Positions 8,475 through 15,862 of a stretch of 49,480 nt of DNA are shown here, piece after piece. The translations under genes were made by a program, and so were the position numbers. A model generated the notes under the pieces. It ran no database searches. It saw only the letters and a program-made list of their open reading frames with translations, and was not told the DNA's origin. The stretch lies in contig CADBNZ010000050.1 of the NCBI GenBank assembly GCA_902796155.1, positions 1-49,480 on the forward strand, given 5' to 3'. The DNA is from an uncultured Pseudomonadota bacterium (GTDB taxonomy: Bacteria; Pseudomonadota; Alphaproteobacteria; UBA3830). Numbering within the stretch: the stretch's first letter is position 1; each line of letters opens with the position of its first letter.

Positions 8475-8539
8475 CGCCGTAGTCTGATTGGAAAGTGGAT
8501 AAAAGACTAAAATTTCAAAATTTTGATATTCTGAAATTA

Positions 8540-8660
8540 TCATACTTCATGATGCTCTTCTTGCTATTCTATGTATCTATGCACATCTTCTATATTGAGG
8601 GTTTCGGCTGTTACAGAAAAATATCCTTTAGCCCAAATATACTGACCCAATATCTATAAA
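8540..8660 (-). pseudogene. 3' fragment of an IS200/IS605-type tnpA (Y1 transposase)
   Basis: The minus strand here reads GQYIWAKGYFSVTAETLNIEDVHRYIE, a stop, then QEEHHEV and a final stop at 8540-8542. The order W-A-K-G-Y-F, then V-T, then a helix ending in Y-I-x-x-Q fits the C-terminal end of the Y1 single-strand transposase family, where the tyrosine of this last helix is the nucleophile. One in-frame TAG interrupts the end and another lies upstream of the fragment. The metal-binding HUH part is not recognisable, so the element is dead. Confidence 0.6.
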
Positions 8661-8929
8661 ACCTCTTGCAAAATTAATTTTAAGAACTTTTTAGATTCTG
8701 ATAATCAAAGGTTAAAAAAGGCTAATTTCGACTTTCGCAAGAACTCTATTCTTCAACTTTTCGAACGCTTGTTGTAATTTTCGACTACTCTTACCTTTTA
8801 TGTATTAATGTATTATTACACTGCATTCAATATTAATATATGTGTCGGCACCGACATTAATAATATATACTGCTCCGAACATATATTCTTGTTTATTATA
8901 TCTATTCGAAAGCTATTTCCTGGACAGAA
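8661..8929. other. non-coding stretch with a dyad, next to mobile-element remains
   Basis: About 270 bases with no credible gene. It is AT-rich and contains an inverted repeat at about 8831-8866, with core TGTCGG-CA-CCGACA flanked by TTAATA-like arms. It may be the remaining left part of the IS200-type relic, or a protein-binding site. Nothing else is seen in it. Confidence 0.3.
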
Positions 8930-8937
8930 ATGAATTT
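8930..8937. repeat. 8-bp target-site duplication, left copy
   Basis: ATGAATTT directly abuts the left inverted repeat of the IS1595-family element and is repeated exactly at 9662-9669. Eight bases is the duplication length known for this IS family. Confidence 0.9.
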
Positions 8938-9661
8938 GGCTCTAGACCAGCATTGAGGTAAGGATGTATGGTATAAGGCATGAGATACAGCAGATTAAAC
9001 AGATATAAGATCAAAAAAATAATTGAATGTTTTAATGAAGACATAACGGCAAGTTCGGCGGCGAAAATTCTGAAGTTAAATCGTAAAACGGTGAACAGCT
9101 ATTACAACGAGTTTTGGAGACTGATATTAGAGCATTCACTGCGAGAACAAGAGAAGGAATTAGGCGAGTTTGAGTTAGATGCAAGCTACTTTGGAGCGCG
9201 ACGAGTCAGAGGTAAACGAGGCCGTGGAGCGGCTGGAAAAACGCCAGTTTTCGGGCTTTTGAAAAGGAACGGGAAGGTATTTGTGACAATCGTCCCGAAC
9301 TGCTCTCGAGAAGAATTAATGCCGATTATTCAGGGAAAAATTCTCGAGGGCTCAACGATTCATACCGATGGCTGGAAAGCCTACGATGGTCTGATTCTCA
9401 ACGGTTACACCCATTACAGAGTATTTCATCATGAAAATGAATTTGCTCGCGGAAAGTCTCATGTTAACGGCATCGAGTGCTTTTGGAGTTATACCAAAAG
9501 ACGCTTATCAAAATTCAACGGTTTAAGCGATAATAAATTCATCTTGCATTTAAAAGAAAGTGAGGCTAGATTTAATCATAGAGATGATGATTTTGCTGCT
9601 TTTGTTGCAAAATTATTCTTTGTAAAAAAGTAAAATCAAAAAAAGATACTGGTCTAGAGCC
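8938..9661 (+). mobile_element. complete IS1595-family insertion sequence (724 bp)
   Basis: The element is bounded by perfect 13-bp terminal inverted repeats, GGCTCTAGACCAG at 8938-8950 and its complement at 9649-9661, and flanked by 8-bp direct repeats ATGAATTT. It carries one intact transposase gene (8980-9633) reading away from the left end. Intact ends, target duplication and gene together indicate a fairly recent transposition. It landed in non-coding DNA between the IS200-type relic and rpmB, so no gene was visibly broken. The size is typical of the small IS1016-like subgroup. Confidence 0.92.
8980..9633 (+). CDS. IS1595-family transposase (ISXO2-like DDE domain)
   Basis: A 217-residue transposase of the IS1016-like branch of the IS1595 family. 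The N-terminal third holds a helix-turn-helix (SAAKILKLNRKTVNSYYNEF). The ISXO2-like catalytic domain begins at ELDASYFGARR (first Asp) and continues with GKTPVFGLLKRNGKV, STIHTDGWKAYDGL (second Asp) and HVNGIECFWSYTKRRL, which holds the third acidic/Asn site of this DDN/E family. The frame is uninterrupted and the gene sits neatly within the inverted repeats. The zinc-ribbon seen at the N-terminus of longer family members is absent, as in the short branch. It is likely functional. Confidence 0.93.
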   Translation: MRYSRLNRYKIKKIIECFNEDITASSAAKILKLNRKTVNSYYNEFWRLILEHSLREQEKELGEFELDASYFGARRVRGKRGRGAAGKTPVFGLLKRNGKVFVTIVPNCSREELMPIIQGKILEGSTIHTDGWKAYDGLILNGYTHYRVFHHENEFARGKSHVNGIECFWSYTKRRLSKFNGLSDNKFILHLKESEARFNHRDDDFAAFVAKLFFVKK

Positions 9662-9669
9662 ATGAATTT
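9662..9669. repeat. 8-bp target-site duplication, right copy
   Basis: ATGAATTT immediately follows the right inverted repeat and matches 8930-8937 exactly. Confidence 0.9.
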
Positions 9670-9746
9670 ATGTATACAACGATTTTTCACTCGCGAATAT
9701 CAGCACTGCTGACCGCTATCTAGAAACAATGATTTCTAAAAAATGT

Positions 9747-10040
9747 TTATTCAGCTGTAGGACAACACTTTTCTGCAATAATTTTTTTGAGTTTCCGGAA
9801 CTTTCCTGAAAGCAGACAATCGCACGTGTTAATCAAGTAATTGTCGATTCCGCCTTTCTTCTCTACCGAACGAATGGCACTTGTTGAAAGTCTCAACCTA
9901 ATCTGACGGCCAAGTTTATCGCTTAAAAAGGATACATTCTGCAAATTCGGCATGAATCTACGCTTTGTTTTGTTATTCGAATGGCTCACATTGTTTCCAT
10001 ACTGAACCTTCTTACCGGTTAACGGACAAACTTTAGACAT
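9747..10040 (-). CDS. rpmB: 50S ribosomal protein L28
   Basis: Large-subunit protein L28, 97 residues as usual in Alphaproteobacteria. The N-terminal CPLTGKKVQYGNNVSHSNNKTKRRFMPNLQ is the family signature region, and KLGRQIRLRLSTSAIRSVEKKGGIDNYL is the conserved middle. Its own promoter, with near-consensus elements, lies upstream at 10082-10110. AAAAAGGTG stands before the ATG. It is transcribed away from pyk and is not part of a rpmB-rpmG pair here. Confidence 0.97.
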   Translation of the reverse strand: MSKVCPLTGKKVQYGNNVSHSNNKTKRRFMPNLQNVSFLSDKLGRQIRLRLSTSAIRSVEKKGGIDNYLINTCDCLLSGKFRKLKKIIAEKCCPTAE

Positions 10041-10081
10041 GATTCAACACCTTTTTCATTCAAAAATCTCTAAACAACACG

Positions 10082-10110
10082 CTTATACAGCCAACAGATG
10101 TCTATGTCAA
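10082..10110 (-). promoter_or_regulatory. sigma-70 promoter of rpmB
   Basis: On the minus strand a consensus TTGACA (10110-10105) is followed after exactly 17 bases by TATAAG (10087-10082). The rpmB start lies about 40 bases downstream. It is one of the two best promoters in the window, which fits a highly expressed ribosomal gene. Confidence 0.75.
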
Positions 10111-10276
10111 GGCACATTAATATAGTTTGATGCGCAATTTGATTAGAGATTACGAACTTATTCGAGATTTTTATCTTTTTGTTTTAATTTTTTTTATGGA
10201 TTTATAAATTTTTTAACATTATACTTTATACTTCTTAAAAAGGGACTTTTCGGTTTTAATTTAATTAGGAGATATT

Positions 10277-11683
10277 ATGGGACGTTATCGTTGCGGAAAG
10301 ATTGTGTCTACAATTGGGCCTGCGAGTTCTAGTCATGAAAAACTAGAAGAACTTTTTCTTAAAGGAGTCGATGTCTTTAGGTTGAATTTCTCGCATGGTG
10401 TACATGATTGGCACGCACAAGTATACGAAGCAATTAGAGCTATCGGGAAAAAATATAATCGTAATCCGACTGTATTGGCCGATCTGCAGGGACCAAAATT
10501 GCGAATCGGAACGTTTGAAAATGACAAAATCATTCTTGATGAGGGGGATACTTTTCGATTTGATTTAGATAAAACTCCCGGCAATACACGGCGTGTAAAT
10601 CTACCACATCCTGAGATTTTAGAGGCTTTACACATTGGAACTACGCTTTTGTTGGACGATGGAAAATTGCGTTTTGAAGTTACCGATTGCAGAAAAGATT
10701 ATGTAGATACAAAAGTACTTGTAGGTGGGCCTCTGTCAAACAGAAAGGGTGTTAATATTCCGCAAGTAAGGCTTAATATTCCGGTTCTAACCGAAAAAGA
10801 TCTTAAGGATCTACAATTTGCGCTTGATTTGGGAATAGATTGGATTGCCTGTTCCTTTGTACAGACGGTGGAAGACATAGAAAATGCGAAAAGAATCGTA
10901 AACGGACGTGCAGGGGTAATCACAAAACTTGAGAAGCCTCTTGCGGTTCAAGCAATGGAACCGATTATAGAGGCTTCTGATGCTGTAATGATTGCCCGTG
11001 GAGATTTAGGCGTTGAAATGGAGCAGGAGGAGCTTCCGACAATTCAGCGTCGCATTATCAACACGTGTCATAGGATGGGACGCCCTGTTATTGTGGCTAC
11101 GCAAATGTTGGAATCTATGGTCTTATCACCCAATCCGACTCGGGCAGAAATATCTGACATCGCAACAGCAGTTTATAGTGGAGCTGATGCGACAATGTTA
11201 TCGGCAGAATCCGCCTCAGGCCAATATCCATTCGAAGCCGTTTCGATTATGAGTAAGACAATTGCTCATGTAGAAGCCGATCCGTATTGTCAGAGCAAAT
11301 TGGAAGAAGATACACAATTGCCGCAAAGAACAACGATTGATGCAATTTCGGCTGCGGCAAAAGAAGCGGCGGAGTACTCTTGTGCCACTGCTATCGTGAT
11401 GTTTTCGGATAATTTTGAGTCCATTGTACGATGTGCGCGTTTGCGTCCACAAATTCCTGTTGTTCTTGTGACATCGTCGATAAAAGTCGCAAATAAATCG
11501 GGGTTGTGCTACGGTGTTTATGCTGTTCATGAAAATATTTTCGAGAACAAAGAATTCGATACCTCCGTAATGAGCAAAGCTGCAAAAGATATTGCGAAAG
11601 AACGTAAATTTGCGAAAGTTGGAGACAATATAGTTGTTTTGAATGATCTAAAAGGACATTCAGTAGAGATTTGCCAGCTGTAA
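10277..11683 (+). CDS. pyk: pyruvate kinase
   Basis: The last step of glycolysis, phosphoenolpyruvate plus ADP to pyruvate plus ATP. The 468-residue protein has the N-terminal barrel start (KIVSTIGPASSS, FRLNFSHG), the Arg/Asn/Asp sites, the catalytic KLEKP followed by the metal-binding ARGDLGVEM, the PVIVATQMLESM helix, and a C-terminal domain beginning near residue 350. An AGGAG is placed before the ATG. A strong terminator follows at 11708. Its presence shows that at least lower glycolysis is retained, which is not the case in Rickettsia. That is a useful hint about lifestyle. Confidence 0.97.
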   Translation: MGRYRCGKIVSTIGPASSSHEKLEELFLKGVDVFRLNFSHGVHDWHAQVYEAIRAIGKKYNRNPTVLADLQGPKLRIGTFENDKIILDEGDTFRFDLDKTPGNTRRVNLPHPEILEALHIGTTLLLDDGKLRFEVTDCRKDYVDTKVLVGGPLSNRKGVNIPQVRLNIPVLTEKDLKDLQFALDLGIDWIACSFVQTVEDIENAKRIVNGRAGVITKLEKPLAVQAMEPIIEASDAVMIARGDLGVEMEQEELPTIQRRIINTCHRMGRPVIVATQMLESMVLSPNPTRAEISDIATAVYSGADATMLSAESASGQYPFEAVSIMSKTIAHVEADPYCQSKLEEDTQLPQRTTIDAISAAAKEAAEYSCATAIVMFSDNFESIVRCARLRPQIPVVLVTSSIKVANKSGLCYGVYAVHENIFENKEFDTSVMSKAAKDIAKERKFAKVGDNIVVLNDLKGHSVEICQL

Positions 11684-11707
11684 TTTTTTCGCGCGAAGAA
11701 ATAAAAT

Positions 11708-11740
11708 AGGTCGCCGTTATTTTTTGCGACCTGTTTTTTT
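11708..11740 (+). terminator. intrinsic terminator after pyk
   Basis: AGGTCGC and GCGACCT form a perfect 7-bp stem around an 11-base loop, followed by G and seven T residues. It ends 15 bases before the mnmA start, so mnmA transcription probably depends on readthrough or on a promoter overlapping this region. Confidence 0.85.
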
Positions 11741-11754
11741 GGAGATGATTTTTT

Positions 11755-12786
11755 ATGAAATGCGTTGTTGGCATGTCTGGAGGTGTAGACAGTTCTACTG
11801 CTGCTTTTCTCATGAAAGAGCGCGGATATGATGTCGTTGGCTGTACTCTCAAACTGTTCAATAATGAAAAGGCGGAGGCTTCAATTCGTGATGCACAAAG
11901 TGTTGCGAAATTTTTAAAAATCCAGATTGAAGTACTCGACTGTGTGCAAGATTTTCAACAATACGTTATAGATTATTTCATTGATTATTATAAAAACGGA
12001 AAGACTCCGAGTCCGTGTGTGATTTGTAACGAATTTATCAAGTTTCGATATTTGAACGAGTTCCGAAAAAAACACGAAGCAGATCTTTTGGTTACCGGCC
12101 ATTATGCAAAAATAAAAAGAGGCGGAAGTTTTTCTGAGTTACATCAAGGAGCATCATCGAAAAGAGATCAAAGCTATTTTTTATACGCAGTAGATCAGAG
12201 TATTTTATACTATACAGAATTCCCATTGGGAAATCATGAAAGCAAATCTGTTACTAGAGATATAGCGAAAAAAGCGGGAATACAGGTCGCAGAAAAGCCC
12301 GATAGCCAAGATATTTGCTTTATTTTAAACAACGATTACATATCATTCATAAAGCACGAACTAAAGGGAACTTTTGAATTTAAAAGCGGAAATATTGTCG
12401 ATACAAACGGCAAAACTTTGGGCCAGCATAATGGAATCATCAACTATACGATTGGCCAACGCAAAGGATTGGGACTTTCCGGAGGACCTTTCTTTGTTTA
12501 CAGGATAAATGCGGAACGAAATGAAATTATTGTGTCGAACAAAGAAAAAATACAAGCGAAGAAAATATATTTAACTAATGTAAAATTCATAAATTCACCT
12601 TTTGAAGGGGAATGTAAAGTAAAAATAAGATCTAACGGAGAAAAAATTCGAGCGAGGCTTTTCTACGATTCTGATCGAAAATGTTGGTGCGTTGATTTGC
12701 TCGAAAAAGAGTATGGAGCAGCTCAGGGCCAACATTGTGTGTTTTTTGATGGCGACAGAATTTTGGGGGGCGGAGAAATCAACTAA
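11755..12786 (+). CDS. mnmA: tRNA-specific 2-thiouridylase MnmA
   Basis: It thiolates U34 of tRNA-Lys, -Glu and -Gln using ATP and sulfur relayed from IscS. The 343-residue protein opens with the PP-loop GMSGGVDSS (residues 6-14). The two catalytic cysteines are Cys91 (PCVICNEFIKF) and Cys188 (SQDICFI). TGHYAKI and DQSYFLYAV are also family blocks. GGAG lies ten bases before the ATG. The C-terminal beta-barrel domain (from about residue 215) is shorter than in E. coli (368 residues) but complete. It follows the pyk terminator and is separated from hpf by 94 bases. Confidence 0.96.
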   Translation: MKCVVGMSGGVDSSTAAFLMKERGYDVVGCTLKLFNNEKAEASIRDAQSVAKFLKIQIEVLDCVQDFQQYVIDYFIDYYKNGKTPSPCVICNEFIKFRYLNEFRKKHEADLLVTGHYAKIKRGGSFSELHQGASSKRDQSYFLYAVDQSILYYTEFPLGNHESKSVTRDIAKKAGIQVAEKPDSQDICFILNNDYISFIKHELKGTFEFKSGNIVDTNGKTLGQHNGIINYTIGQRKGLGLSGGPFFVYRINAERNEIIVSNKEKIQAKKIYLTNVKFINSPFEGECKVKIRSNGEKIRARLFYDSDRKCWCVDLLEKEYGAAQGQHCVFFDGDRILGGGEIN

Positions 12787-12880
12787 TAACTCGATGAAAA
12801 ATACAAGGTGTTTTTTTGTATAGATTTTATTTATACTTTCTTTGTATAGTTTAGTTGTTGTTTTTGTTTTGGAGGAAGTC

Positions 12881-13420
12881 ATGAAATTTTCTTTTTCTGG
12901 CCGTCATATGGAGATAGGAGAGTCATTAACGACTCGAGCGGAAGGGGCATGCGAATCTCTCGCTGAAAAATACGATACAGAATTTTTGGATGTTAATATT
13001 GTTATGAAAAAGGAGAATCATCTTTTTTATACAGACATATCAATAAAGAGCTGTGCTGGTAACACATATCAAGCTAGCGATAATGATGACGATCCTGTTG
13101 GAAGTTTTCTAAGCGCATTGCAAAAAATAGATGTGCAAATAAGGAAGAAGAAGAAAAAAAAGACGCATGATAGAACATCTGGAAGAGTTGGCGTTGAAAT
13201 AAATAATTACGACAATTCGTTGGAAAAAGAAAATCAGCCTATGATCATTGCTGAAATTTTAGACGATTTGCCTCTTATGAGCGTCAGTGAAGCGACAAAG
13301 AAAATGACAGATACTCGACGTGTATTCATATTCGAAAATATAGCCAATAATGCCGTTAATGTTGTTTACAGAAGAGAAGACGGCAATTTCGGTTGGCTCG
13401 ATTACAAGATTAAACGATAA
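12881..13420 (+). CDS. hpf: long-form ribosome hibernation promoting factor
   Basis: It binds the small subunit in stationary phase and drives dimerisation of 70S ribosomes to 100S. From the ATG at 12881 (GGAGG just upstream) it has 179 residues. Residues 1-97 are the S30AE/RaiA-like domain, ending in a lysine-run (RKKKKKK). After a linker, residues 118-179 match the long-HPF C-terminal dimerisation domain (PMSVSEATKKM-like core, FIFENIANNAVNVVYRREDGNFGWLDY). The long form is usual in Alphaproteobacteria and Firmicutes. A terminator follows. In Alphaproteobacteria it often sits near rpoN and ptsN, which are not seen here. Confidence 0.93.
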   Translation: MKFSFSGRHMEIGESLTTRAEGACESLAEKYDTEFLDVNIVMKKENHLFYTDISIKSCAGNTYQASDNDDDPVGSFLSALQKIDVQIRKKKKKKTHDRTSGRVGVEINNYDNSLEKENQPMIIAEILDDLPLMSVSEATKKMTDTRRVFIFENIANNAVNVVYRREDGNFGWLDYKIKR

Positions 13421-13438
13421 CTCATAATAATCTATAGT

Positions 13439-13473
13439 CCCGATGTTACAAAAATATCGGGGCTTTTATTTTT
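13439..13473. terminator. terminator between hpf and hemW
   Basis: CCCGAT and ATCGGG pair around an 11-base A/T loop and are followed on the plus strand by GGC and then TTTTATTTTTT, giving an intrinsic terminator for hpf. It also separates the convergent hemW, whose stop codon overlaps its end. Confidence 0.75.
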
Positions 13474-14636
13474 TAACTACATAAAAATTCTACTATTGAA
13501 TTTAATTTTAATATTCCCGATTCGGTTAGCCTGATTTGTTTCGGATTTTGTAATTTTATGAGTCCTTGCGACTGCAAAAATTCTAGTTTTTTATATGAAA
13601 TCATTTCTTCAACTACATTTTTCGAAACTTCTTCATATAAATCGCATAAATCTAACTCTTTAAGTAATCGTAATTTCATAATCAATATTTCTTGTAAAAT
13701 TTCTTCTTCATTTAATTTAGAAAATACCGAATAAGTCTCTTGCTTTTCCTCAATTGCTTTTGCCCATTCAAATGGATTTCGGATTTTTTCCGTAGCGTAT
13801 TTGTAATTTCCTGATTTTATTCGCCCGTGTGCAGCCGGTCCGACCCCCAAATAATTGCAATAATTCCAATATGCTAAATTATGTTTGCACTCGAAACCTT
13901 TTTTTGCGTAGTTAGAAATTTCATAACGAAAAATTCCGTATGGTTTTAAAAAATCATCGATAAATTTGTAGAATAGAATTTCTTGTTCTTCAGAAATTGT
14001 TTTTATGATTCCCGCCTGCAATTTTTTTTGAAACAAAGTCCCTTCTTCGAAAGTTAGTTGGTAACAAGATATATGTTTGCAATCGTAATTTATTGCTGTG
14101 CGCAAATCTTTTTCAAAAGATTTGATGGTTTGACATTCGTATCCGTAAATAAAATCGAAGCTGAAGTTATCAAAAATTTTCGCGACAATTTCGGCTGAGG
14201 AAATTGCTTGATGAGAATCATAAATTCTTCCTAGGAATTGTAAATTGGTATCTGAAAAGCTCTGAATGCCAAGAGAAATTCTATTTATTCCGGCATTTTT
14301 AAAATCTCTCATTTTTTGCGAATCAAATGTAGCAGGATTGGCTTCAAGAGATATTTCCGCATTAGCATTTGTTTTAGTCTGCAAAAATTTTTGTATTTTT
14401 TCTATTCCTTTTGCAGACATTAATGATGGCGTACCTCCGCCGAAAAAAATAGTTTCTATTTGAAAGTCGTAATCTATTTTTTCTAATGAATTTTTTAAAT
14501 CCAATAAAAGCAGTTCGGCGTATTTTTCGAAAAGTTCATCATCGTTTTGTGTCGGTATACTCATAAAATCGCAATACGGGCATTTCGATAAACAAAATGG
14601 CCAATGCAAATATATCGAAAGTTTTTTTTGGCTCAT
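13473..14636 (-). CDS. hemW: radical SAM heme chaperone HemW
   Basis: A radical SAM protein of the HemN-like group that acts as a heme-inserting chaperone rather than coproporphyrinogen oxidase. The 387 residues begin with YLHWPFCLSKCPYCDF, whose Cys15-x3-Cys19-x2-Cys22 holds the [4Fe-4S] cluster. FFGGGTPSLM is the GGGTPS SAM-binding block, and ISLGIQSFSDTNLQFLGRIYD and ISCYQLTFEEGTLF are conserved HemW segments. The HemW_C region ends in QIRLTESGILKLNSI. It lies 23 bases after rph; in many Alphaproteobacteria rdgB stands between these two, and it is absent here. Confidence 0.93.
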   Translation of the reverse strand: MSQKKLSIYLHWPFCLSKCPYCDFMSIPTQNDDELFEKYAELLLLDLKNSLEKIDYDFQIETIFFGGGTPSLMSAKGIEKIQKFLQTKTNANAEISLEANPATFDSQKMRDFKNAGINRISLGIQSFSDTNLQFLGRIYDSHQAISSAEIVAKIFDNFSFDFIYGYECQTIKSFEKDLRTAINYDCKHISCYQLTFEEGTLFQKKLQAGIIKTISEEQEILFYKFIDDFLKPYGIFRYEISNYAKKGFECKHNLAYWNYCNYLGVGPAAHGRIKSGNYKYATEKIRNPFEWAKAIEEKQETYSVFSKLNEEEILQEILIMKLRLLKELDLCDLYEEVSKNVVEEMISYKKLEFLQSQGLIKLQNPKQIRLTESGILKLNSIVEFLCS

Positions 14637-14659
14637 TCAAATAAAATTACTAAACGGAA

Positions 14660-15364
14660 TTATCCTAACAATATATCTTTTTGAATTTTGAAAATTTGAT
14701 TAATTCCTTGACGAGAAAATTCTAACATTTCCATCAATTGAGAACTTTCAAAAACATTTTTTTCACCTGTAGCCTGAATTTCAACAAGCCCTCCGGTATC
14801 TATCATTACGAAATTCGCGTCCACTTCTGCGCGAGAATCTTCCGAAAAATCCAAATCCAGCAAAACTTTACCATCGACAATCCCGCACGACACCGCCGCT
14901 ACCAAATTTCGAAACGGATTTACTTTTAAACGCATTTTTTTAATGGCCAATCCGATTGCAACGCAAGCTCCGCAAATTGAAGCCGTACGAGTTCCTCCAT
15001 CGGCTTGAATAACGTCACAATCTATTTTTATTTGACGTTCTCCGAAGTTATCTAAAGAAAAAGCCGCGCGCAAAGACCGTCCTATTAATCTTTGAATCTC
15101 ATGCGTACGTCCTGTTTGCTTTCCTTTTACCGCTTCTCTTTCTGTGCGAATACTAGTGGATCGAGGAAGTAGCGAGTACTCAGCGGAAATCCATCCTGTC
15201 CCGGTTCCTTTTAAAAAAGGAGGAACCTTATTTTCAATTGTGGCGGCACAAATTACTTTTGTATTTTCAAACAATATAAGACAACTTCCCTCTGCGTGAT
15301 CTAAAAAATCCGGAATAATTTCGACTTTTCTTAACTCGTTATTTGCTCTACCTGAAATACGCAT
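14660..15364 (-). CDS. rph: ribonuclease PH
   Basis: A phosphorolytic 3' exoribonuclease that trims tRNA 3' ends. I use the ATG at 15364, preceded by GGAGGAG, giving 234 residues and the expected opening (MRISGRANNELRKVEIIPDF). The family blocks are present: GTGTGWISAEYSLLPRST, TGRTHEIQRLIGRSLRAA (phosphate-binding arginines), CDVIQADGGTRTASI and DLDFSEDSRAEVDANFVM. It lies 48 bases downstream of yggU and precedes hemW on the same strand. Since tRNA genes here may encode CCA (see tRNA-Gly at 34429), the trimming role is conventional. Confidence 0.96.
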   Translation of the reverse strand: MRISGRANNELRKVEIIPDFLDHAEGSCLILFENTKVICAATIENKVPPFLKGTGTGWISAEYSLLPRSTSIRTEREAVKGKQTGRTHEIQRLIGRSLRAAFSLDNFGERQIKIDCDVIQADGGTRTASICGACVAIGLAIKKMRLKVNPFRNLVAAVSCGIVDGKVLLDLDFSEDSRAEVDANFVMIDTGGLVEIQATGEKNVFESSQLMEMLEFSRQGINQIFKIQKDILLG

Positions 15365-15412
15365 AATACTCCTCCATGCCACAACAATATGATTATAATG
15401 CTATTGCAAAAA

Positions 15413-15706
15413 TTAACTTTTTGAAATAGATAAACGCGATAAAACTTCTTCTATATTTTTTGCGTCGATAGATATTTTTTTATTGCGATTTTTTTGGCCC
15501 GATATTATTTGCATTTTTGATTTCGGAACGCCGATTTTTTTACTTATCAAATCTATAATCGCAATATTCGCTTTGTTATTTTCAGGAACAGCTGTAACTG
15601 ATATCAATAATTCGTCGTTTTTAACTCCGCGAATATCATTTTTCGAAGCCTTTGTTGTTACTCTTACGTTAATGAAAAATATGCCGTTTTTGAGTGAATA
15701 AAACAT
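15413..15706 (-). CDS. DUF167 (YggU) family protein
   Basis: A 97-residue YggU/DUF167 protein of unknown function. The diagnostic pattern is VRVTTKASKNDIRGV near the N-terminus (residues 15-28), then VPENNKANIAIIDLISKKIGVPKSKMQIISGQKNRNKKI. It heads the yggU-rph-hemW group. In many proteobacteria this gene sits near yggT or folD, which are absent. Its conservation near RNA and heme genes gives no firm clue to function. Confidence 0.88.
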   Translation of the reverse strand: MFYSLKNGIFFINVRVTTKASKNDIRGVKNDELLISVTAVPENNKANIAIIDLISKKIGVPKSKMQIISGQKNRNKKISIDAKNIEEVLSRLSISKS

Positions 15707-15862
15707 TTGAGATATCCGTAAAATATTATCAATGAATAATTGCGTTTATTTGAAAAAAAATCAATGCGGCAAAAAATTGTGGATTTTTATGCTCCAAAAA
15801 AGAGATATATAATCTGCAATAAATTTATATTAGAATCAGTCGAACTTTAAGGGAGCTATAAG

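Noticed and set aside
8661-8980. A CRISPR array or regular repeats in the non-coding stretch
   Set aside because: No repeat unit recurs at regular spacing there or elsewhere in the window.
11391-11861. A 156-codon minus-strand frame across the pyk-mnmA junction
   Set aside because: It runs antisense to the end of pyk, the terminator and the start of mnmA, all firmly identified.
12787-12880. ATACAA...TTGTAT after mnmA as a terminator and TATA-like runs as the hpf promoter
   Set aside because: The stem is six A/T-rich pairs with a large loop, and several overlapping TATA-like hexamers fit no proper -35 spacing.
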